A stretch of DNA of 10,965 nt from Anaerolineae bacterium. Lineage in GTDB: Bacteria > Chloroflexota > Anaerolineae > Aggregatilineales > Aggregatilineaceae. The notes under the pieces are model-generated. The model was given only the letters and a program-made list of their open reading frames with translations, was not told the DNA's origin and ran no database searches. Below are positions 6,390-10,965 of this stretch, piece after piece; position 1 is the first letter of the stretch, and each line of letters begins with the position of its first letter. Made by a program: the position numbers and the translations under genes. The stretch covers positions 1-10,965 of the forward strand of contig JAGPFT010000052.1 in the NCBI GenBank assembly GCA_018056405.1, read 5' to 3'.

Positions 6390-7283
6390 CTAGACGCCCA
6401 TCACGATCAGCCCCATCGAGCCGAGCATGTACAGCGACGCAAACTTGAACAGAGCAAAGTTCAGCTTGGACGACGGGAACGCCAGGCTGATGAGCGTGAA
6501 GAGCACCAGCGTCGCACCCAGGCCGATGTCCGCATACACGCACTTAATGTGCAGTTCGATCTGCCACACGGCCAGCGCCATGACGATCACCGCCAGCACG
6601 GTGGACACGCTGATGATCAGGCGTGTGGTCTGCTCTCCGTACACGGTGGCGAAGACAGGCACACCCGCTCGCTTGTAATCCGCCGCGTGCTTGATGCCAA
6701 AGGTCATGATGTGCGTGGGAATCCACAGCAGCACGGCCAGCGCCAGCAGCAGACCCACCGTCTCCACCTGGCCCATGCCTAATGTACGTCCGGCCAGCAC
6801 AGGCATGCCCCCAGCGAGGCCACCCCACAGGATAGACCAGGGCGTGCGCCGCTTGAGCCAGATCGTGTAGATGACCACGTCCAAGAACGCGCCCGCCAAA
6901 ACGATCAGGCCGTAGAGGGGGTTGAGCGCCAGCGCGCCGCCCACACCCACCGCGGACAGAACCAGCCCAACCCCCAACGCCTCTGCTACGCTGATCCTGC
7001 CGGACGGCAGCGGGCGACGGGCCGTGCGCGCCATCTTGGCGTCAATGTCGCGGTCATACACCATGTTGAGCACCGTGCTACCGCTGATCGCGCAGAACAA
7101 GGTCAGCACCAGGCCCAACAGCGTGTGCCAGCCCTTCATCGGGCAGCACACGCTCAGGAAGCCGGCCACTGCCGTGATCAGCAACAGCCCCGTTTGCAGG
7201 CTCTTGATAAGCTGCCAGTAGGCGCGCAGGCGCGCACCCAGGGTTAACGACTGTCTCTGTGAGGGGGACGATGTCGCCGTCAC
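6390..7283 (-). CDS. ctaB: Protohaem IX farnesyltransferase (haem O synthase), UbiA family
   Basis: A 297-residue membrane prenyltransferase starting at a GTG (7283-7281), supported by GGAG seven bases upstream. The UbiA signature is clear: N73-x3-D77-x3-D81 followed by RTARRPLPSG, the Mg-diphosphate site. The stretch YTIWLKRRTPWSILWGG (about 139-155) and the second acidic site DYKRAGVPV (202-210) are typical of CtaB/CyoE rather than of quinone-making UbiA enzymes. It transfers farnesyl to haem b to make haem O for haem-copper enzymes. It is last in an operon behind the lipoprotein (15-base gap) and the oxidase-like protein, so it probably makes the haem for that protein. No ctaA (haem A synthase) is present in the window, so haem O rather than haem A is expected locally. 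The sequence is somewhat divergent from the usual proteobacterial forms. Confidence 0.85.
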   Translation of the reverse strand: MTATSSPSQRQSLTLGARLRAYWQLIKSLQTGLLLITAVAGFLSVCCPMKGWHTLLGLVLTLFCAISGSTVLNMVYDRDIDAKMARTARRPLPSGRISVAEALGVGLVLSAVGVGGALALNPLYGLIVLAGAFLDVVIYTIWLKRRTPWSILWGGLAGGMPVLAGRTLGMGQVETVGLLLALAVLLWIPTHIMTFGIKHAADYKRAGVPVFATVYGEQTTRLIISVSTVLAVIVMALAVWQIELHIKCVYADIGLGATLVLFTLISLAFPSSKLNFALFKFASLYMLGSMGLIVMGV

Positions 7284-7298
7284 TTCTCTGCTCCGGTA

Positions 7299-8219
7299 CT
7301 ACTTAGCCGTCGTGATGTCGCGCGCGCAGCGGAAGCCCACGCTGGGACCGAAGTATTCGGGGTGGGCATTGTTGCGCGCCCAGACGCGCAGGTTGTACTC
7401 GTATTCCATCTTGCTGCCGCCGCGCAGGTAACGGTAATGCTGCTCCTCGTAAACGTCCCCCATCCACTGCCAGACGTTGCCGGCCATGTCATACAGCCCG
7501 TAGGGACTGGGCGAGTCGAGCGTCTCGTAGCCATCGTAGGTCTTGCCGCTGTAGAAGCCGACCGGCGTGGTGTCACCGAGCTTGCCGGTGATCTTCTCGA
7601 ACAGGTCTTTACTGCTATAGAAGTTGGCGTTGTTGCGCTCGATCTCGTCGCCCCAGGGGTACGGGCGATTGTCGGTGCCGCGCGCGGCTTTTTCCCATTC
7701 CACCTCAGTGGGCAGCCGCCAGCCGTAGTACTCACAGTAAGCGCGCGCGCCGAACCAGGTCACCTCGACCATCGGGTGGTTCTCGTAGCCCGGCAGGGGC
7801 GTGAAAGTCGTGCCGTCGAAGCTCAGCCGCAAGCCCTTTTCATCCAGGTCGAGGTGCAGCCAGTTGCCCTCCTCAATCGGCTCCTCGTGCTTGGCACCGC
7901 GAAACTCGTCGCCAGGGTAATAGCCAACGATATCTTGATCTGCGGCGACCAGCCTGACCGCCCCCGCCGCCAGCGCCTCGTTCAGATAGCGCGCGTACTG
8001 GGTGTTCGTCACGTCCGTCACCATGATCTCGTAGTCGTAGTCCACCAGGGTCGGGTGCTCGTGCTGGCCTTTCAGAAATTCGCCCGCCGGGACGACCACC
8101 CAGGCTTCCGGGTCCACGCCCGTGTCAATGACCGGCGGCTCCGCCTCAGCCTCACCGCCACAAGCAGTCAGCAGCCCGGCTGCCATTATCAGAACAAGGA
8201 TTAAGCCTGTGCGCTTCAT
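7299..8219 (-). CDS. Lipoprotein with formylglycine-generating-enzyme-like (SUMF1/NirV-like) domain
   Basis: A 306-residue protein whose ATG overlaps the stop of the upstream gene (ATGA), pointing to translational coupling. A signal with lipobox LLTAC (Cys20) indicates a membrane-anchored lipoprotein. The FGE-sulfatase/SUMF1 fold is visible: VPAGEFLKG 43-51, TWFGARAYC..YGWRLPTEVEWEKAARG about 154-181, PYPWGDE 186-192, SPYGLYDMAGNVWQW 238-252, RGGS 267-270 and VGFRCARD 294-301. By eye the two copper-binding cysteines of true formylglycine-generating enzymes fall on Tyr and Val (about 275 and 279), so that activity is unlikely. The final FRC cysteine is the common family residue. NirV, a member of this family, is known from nitrite reductase clusters; a similar accessory role for the neighbouring haem protein is plausible but unproven. 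Confidence 0.85.
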   Translation of the reverse strand: MKRTGLILVLIMAAGLLTACGGEAEAEPPVIDTGVDPEAWVVVPAGEFLKGQHEHPTLVDYDYEIMVTDVTNTQYARYLNEALAAGAVRLVAADQDIVGYYPGDEFRGAKHEEPIEEGNWLHLDLDEKGLRLSFDGTTFTPLPGYENHPMVEVTWFGARAYCEYYGWRLPTEVEWEKAARGTDNRPYPWGDEIERNNANFYSSKDLFEKITGKLGDTTPVGFYSGKTYDGYETLDSPSPYGLYDMAGNVWQWMGDVYEEQHYRYLRGGSKMEYEYNLRVWARNNAHPEYFGPSVGFRCARDITTAK

Positions 8220-9730
8220 TTCGACAACTCCTGCGCAGCCGCCAGCGATTCGGGAGCGTCACCCTGTACGACGCCCAGGTGAGGATCGTCGCGCAGCTCT
8301 GTCCGCCACTGTCCCTCGCCCTTGAACAGATCCACCAGTCGCCAGACCATCAGCCCGGCCAGCATCAGCAACACCACGACCAGCCCAATGTCCGCCAGGG
8401 CCATCGTCCAGTTGACCACCGGCTGCTGGTCGGCCTCCGACACGAACAGCCGCTTGATCTCGAAGACGGTCACCGCCGCAAAGGCGACATCCGAGCCAAT
8501 GATCACCAGCCAGCCGAACCACTGCCGGACTTTGCCCTTCAGCCCCACCATGTCCGCGTAGTAGAGCAGGATGATCGTGGCGATGATGCCAGACAGAATG
8601 TGCCAGTGCCCGGTCAGGATGAGGCGCTCGTCGCGGGCCGGCCACACGCGGAAAATCTCGTCCAGCTTGACGGCCACGAAGATGCCGACGAAGCTGACTG
8701 TGAAGTTCATGAAGACCATCTGCCACAACATGCCAAAGCGCAGCGGATCGCGGACCAGAGCCTTGAGTCCCGCCCAGAAGCCGGTGCTTCCCGTCTCGGC
8801 CATGCCCTCAAGGATCAGCTTGCGGAAGCCGAAGATGACCATGAACAGCGCAGCCACCAGAACCGGCACTGAGCCGAAGTAGATGATCGTGTGGGCGATG
8901 CGCGGCACGGGCACGACCGACCACGCGCCGAAGGTGACCAGGAGCGTGCCGAAGATCATCAGCGGCATGCTGATTTTGTGCAGCAAGCCCTTGAAGTCGA
9001 AGCGCCGACCGACGACGAGAGCCACCGCCACCGCGATCAGAGTCAGCATAATGTGCAAATGGCCGATGATCGCGTATTGCAGGTCGGTCTTGTGTGGCTC
9101 GCGGATCAGGTCTTCGGCCAGGAAAGTCTCGTGCCCATTACCCCAGTAGGAAGCGGTGACCGCCCCGAATATTACCGAGCCGAGGGTGACGACAGCCATC
9201 GTGAAGAAGGCGACGCGCTCCAGATCAATGCGGCCCCAATGGGCGTAGGCGCTGTCCTTGATGTAGTATTCGCGTCGCCAGGGCCACAGCGCGGCAGCCA
9301 GCAGGATGCCCGCGAAGAACATCAGCGACAGGCCGAACAGCCACAGCCCGTGAAAGACCCACTTGTGGCCGAGATAGGCGAACACCAGGCCGAAGATCAT
9401 GGACAGCAGATAGCCGGCTGTCACCGTGGCGTTGATGGTGGCCTGTTCGTGTGCCTTCAGGGGCACGACCGCTGTGATCAGGTACACCGCAATCGCCACG
9501 ACTGCCATGGCGATGGCGTGATAGAGCATGATGATGCGACCTTCACGCTCCGCCGGCACCAGGTCCAGGCCCAGCAGGCGCACAACTACATCCTTGACGC
9601 CCCACTCCACCATCGGGCCGGACAACATGCCGAAGATCGCGGTCACAAGCGCGATCGCGGCAATAGCGACCAGCACCAGCCCTTTGGTGGAACGGAACAG
9701 AAACGTGAAACGGGACTGAATGGCCTGCAT
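8216..9730 (-). CDS. Atypical haem-copper oxidase / NO reductase superfamily subunit I-like protein
   Basis: A 504-residue protein with about twelve membrane helices. The ATG at 9730 follows AGGAG; an upstream in-frame start (9823) adds 31 charged, non-conserved-looking residues and is rejected. Helix 2 carries YHAIAM (His71), and helix 10 carries GHWHILSG (His375, His377), matching the low-spin and high-spin haem ligands of this superfamily. Helix 6 has GHLHIM (His224, His226, Met228). His224 aligns with the helix-6 metal ligand, but the residue four on, Tyr in oxidases or Glu in cNOR, is Met. In helix 7 the His-His pair appears replaced by Ala269-Trp270 (alignment through the following VP and GSV). 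A normal CuB/FeB site is thus doubtful. No subunit II or CuA protein is encoded nearby. It is first gene of an operon with the NirV-like lipoprotein and ctaB. Possible roles are NO reduction or transmembrane electron transfer. Confidence 0.75.
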   Translation of the reverse strand: MQAIQSRFTFLFRSTKGLVLVAIAAIALVTAIFGMLSGPMVEWGVKDVVVRLLGLDLVPAEREGRIIMLYHAIAMAVVAIAVYLITAVVPLKAHEQATINATVTAGYLLSMIFGLVFAYLGHKWVFHGLWLFGLSLMFFAGILLAAALWPWRREYYIKDSAYAHWGRIDLERVAFFTMAVVTLGSVIFGAVTASYWGNGHETFLAEDLIREPHKTDLQYAIIGHLHIMLTLIAVAVALVVGRRFDFKGLLHKISMPLMIFGTLLVTFGAWSVVPVPRIAHTIIYFGSVPVLVAALFMVIFGFRKLILEGMAETGSTGFWAGLKALVRDPLRFGMLWQMVFMNFTVSFVGIFVAVKLDEIFRVWPARDERLILTGHWHILSGIIATIILLYYADMVGLKGKVRQWFGWLVIIGSDVAFAAVTVFEIKRLFVSEADQQPVVNWTMALADIGLVVVLLMLAGLMVWRLVDLFKGEGQWRTELRDDPHLGVVQGDAPESLAAAQELSK

Positions 9731-9864
9731 CAATTCTCTTCTCCTAACCGGGGAAGCCCAACCATGGCGCGCCCTGTCCCCCGGACGCCCCTTACAGAGC
9801 ACAGCGCCGGCATGTCTCCCCAAGCCACAATCAACCCGCCTGCTCTCAGGGCGAGCCTTTTGTT

Positions 9865-9877
9865 CATCGTATCACAA
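9865..9877 (-). promoter_or_regulatory. Core promoter (-10 region) of the oxidase-like operon
   Basis: On the minus strand this reads TTGTGATACGATG, identical to 3210-3222, and the next bases are also alike (AACAAAAGG against CACGAAAAGG). TACGAT (9871-9866) is the likely -10, giving a start near 9859 and a leader of about 129 bases to the ATG at 9730. Confidence 0.65.
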
Positions 9878-9892
9878 ACACTTTGAGACGTA

Positions 9893-9908
9893 TTTGATTT
9901 TCGTCAAG
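9893..9908 (-). promoter_or_regulatory. FNR/DNR-type operator upstream of the oxidase-like operon
   Basis: On the minus strand this reads CTTGACGAAAATCAAA, with core TTGAC-N4-ATCAA, one change from the FNR consensus. Its centre is 41.5 bases before the inferred start, the classic class II activator position. It is the partner of the box at 3178-3193. It lies between the regulator gene and the operon, so it could also affect read-through from the regulator. Confidence 0.78.
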
Positions 9909-9968
9909 TGGTGTGAAGACAGCGGCTCGCGTGGCGAGGGGCGAGCTGCCGACGAGGGATTAGCCCGA

Positions 9969-10697
9969 TCATCCCGTTCGAGAAAATCGGTCTAGAGGGC
10001 GCGGCCCTGGCTCGCACTCGACCTGAGCGAACTCCGCCAGTCCTTTGGCGTCGCACACTTTGATGGTGGAGCGCGAAGTGGTGATGTAGCCCTGGTCCCG
10101 GAAGTAGCTCAGCGCGCGGCTGACGGCTTCCGGGACGGTAGAAATTTGCGCGGCCAGCTTCTGAATCGAGTGATCCTGGCGGGAGATGGGCCGCTCGCCA
10201 TAACCAGACAGGTCAAGGATCAGCCTGGCCGCGCGCCCCCGTACCGAGCGGAAGCATACATCGGTGACCATCGAGATCAGCACACGGGTGCGGGCAGCGA
10301 GCACAGGCAGGAATCCCAGAGCGACCTGCGGGTAGCGGTCGGCTAGGCCCAGCAACGTTTGGTAATCGGCGTTCCAGATGATGCTGTCTTTGGCCGCGAT
10401 GACCGTGAACGGGTTGGAGCCGCCGTCGAGGATGGACACTTCGTTGAACATGGTCACGGCGTCCAGGATGTCAATGAGCACTTCCTGCCCGTCCGGCCCC
10501 AGTCGGAACAGGTGTACCTGGCCCGTCAGCAGCACAAACAGCCCCGCGCAGGGCGCCTCTTCCATGACGACGACCGTCCCGCTCTGTACCGTCCTCATGT
10601 GGCCGGACTTCACGATATAAGTGATGTCTGCCAATGTCAGACTGCGGAAGTACCGCACGCGGCTCATGCGCTTGACGAGGGAAGGGATGCTAATCAT
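9969..10697 (-). CDS. CRP/FNR-superfamily transcription regulator, DNR/NnrR-like
   Basis: A 242-residue regulator from the ATG at 10697; no clear ribosome site is seen, and Met11 (10667) is an alternative. A cyclic-nucleotide-type beta-roll domain (about 20-105), a dimer helix (about 120-150) and a winged helix-turn-helix (about 155-220) can be drawn. The recognition helix VPEAVSRALSYFRDQG holds Glu190, Ser193 and Arg194, the E-x-x-S-R pattern by which FNR-class proteins read TTGA half-sites. Two such boxes stand at 3178-3193 and 9893-9908. The N-terminus has no cysteine cluster, so an FNR-type iron-sulphur sensor is unlikely. The phosphate-binding Arg-Ser of cAMP-binding members is also missing (SNPFTV instead). 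That leaves a DNR/NnrR-like sensor of NO or another small signal as the best reading. It probably activates both flanking operons. Confidence 0.82.
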   Translation of the reverse strand: MISIPSLVKRMSRVRYFRSLTLADITYIVKSGHMRTVQSGTVVVMEEAPCAGLFVLLTGQVHLFRLGPDGQEVLIDILDAVTMFNEVSILDGGSNPFTVIAAKDSIIWNADYQTLLGLADRYPQVALGFLPVLAARTRVLISMVTDVCFRSVRGRAARLILDLSGYGERPISRQDHSIQKLAAQISTVPEAVSRALSYFRDQGYITTSRSTIKVCDAKGLAEFAQVECEPGPRPLDRFSRTG

Positions 10698-10750
10698 GTC
10701 AGGGGGTCAGCCTGCTTCTTTCCTAGAGCATGTTATGCACTTTTCAACCT

Positions 10751-10843
10751 CTATCCCCCGCCCTGACAGGGATAGGTTTTAATTCTCTGAGCGAAGAGCA
10801 TCTCTATGTGCTCCCCTTCAAACCGCTGAAAACCTACCCCTGA
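10751..10843. repeat. Palindromic repeat upstream of the regulator
   Basis: CTATCCC (10751-10757) pairs with GGGATAG (10769-10775). A longer imperfect inverted repeat links ACAGGGATAGGTTTT (10766-10780) with AAAACCTACCCCTGA (10829-10843), with two mismatches in 15. The TTTT after GGGATAGG would suit a terminator for plus-strand transcription, but no plus-strand gene ends here. Confidence 0.5.
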
Positions 10844-10854
10844 CGGTATCCCCC

Positions 10855-10908
10855 GGCTCCTTTCCCCGCAAGCAGGGGAAAAGGGAGCCTTCCTGCCAGT
10901 GAGGAAGG
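10855..10908. repeat. Two C/G-rich hairpins at the right edge
   Basis: GGCTCCTTTCCCC (10855-10867) pairs with GGGGAAAAGGGAGCC (10875-10889) with a two-base bulge, and CCTTCCT (10888-10894) pairs with AGGAAGG (10902-10908). No gene is seen from 10698 to 10965; this stretch is repeat-derived, like 6186-6255. Confidence 0.55.
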
Positions 10909-10965
10909 ACTACAGGGTGGGGTTAGGGCGCTACCTATGCGCCACCCTGCACGCTACGCCTGGCG

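Noticed and set aside
8216..9730. NnrS family
   Set aside because: NnrS also has about twelve helices and NO links, but the HAxxM helix 2 and HxH helix 10 pattern and the overall layout fit the haem-copper superfamily better.
9731..9823. N-terminal extension of the oxidase-like protein
   Set aside because: Charged, cysteine-containing sequence of no membrane character; AGGAG precedes the ATG at 9730.
8891..9886. 331-codon plus-strand open frame
   Set aside because: Antisense to the oxidase-like gene; its Gln/Asp/His-rich composition is what a reversed hydrophobic gene gives.

Overview
Best guess for the source is a GC-rich environmental bacterium, probably Chloroflexota (Anaerolineae-like). 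This rests on overall style only: high GC, 100-bp palindromic intergenic repeats, lipoprotein and multihaem content. There is no rRNA, tRNA or phylogenetic marker gene to confirm it. No CRISPR array, integrase or transposase was seen.

Layout. Bases 1-355 hold two tandem copies of a palindromic repeat and the leader of gene 1. Gene 1 (356-2668, +) is a five-helix membrane protein with a C-terminal PI-PLC-like phosphodiesterase domain. Bases 2669-3177 are a nest of palindromic repeats, including an inverted copy of the repeat from the left edge. Next comes a plus-strand operon (promoter 3178-3222; genes 3401-6152): two paralogous octahaem c-type cytochromes and a six-helix membrane protein of unknown family. 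A hairpin-rich gap (6153-6389) separates it from a convergent minus-strand operon (promoter 9908-9865; genes 9730-6390). That operon encodes an atypical haem-copper oxidase/NO-reductase-like subunit I, a lipoprotein with a formylglycine-generating-enzyme-like (NirV-like) fold, and a CtaB-type haem O synthase. Upstream on the same strand (10697-9969) lies a CRP/FNR-superfamily regulator of DNR/NnrR type. The right edge (10698-10965) holds more palindromic repeats.

How the genes fit together. The two operons have near-identical promoters. Each has a TTGAC-N4-RTCAA box centred about 41.5-42.5 bases before the inferred start, followed 15-16 bases later by the same 13-mer TTGTGATACGATG. The adjacent regulator carries the E-x-x-S-R recognition helix expected for such boxes. 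The simplest reading is one regulon: periplasmic octahaem cytochromes, both with a lysine-type second haem motif (CXXCK), pass electrons to or from a membrane haem protein. That protein keeps the haem ligands of the haem-copper superfamily but appears to have lost the helix-7 His-His pair of the CuB/FeB site. CtaB would supply haem O. A nitrogen-oxide (NO, nitrite or hydroxylamine) role is suggested by the DNR-like regulator and the NirV-like lipoprotein. It is an inference, not a demonstrated function. This regulon is the most likely undescribed system in the window.
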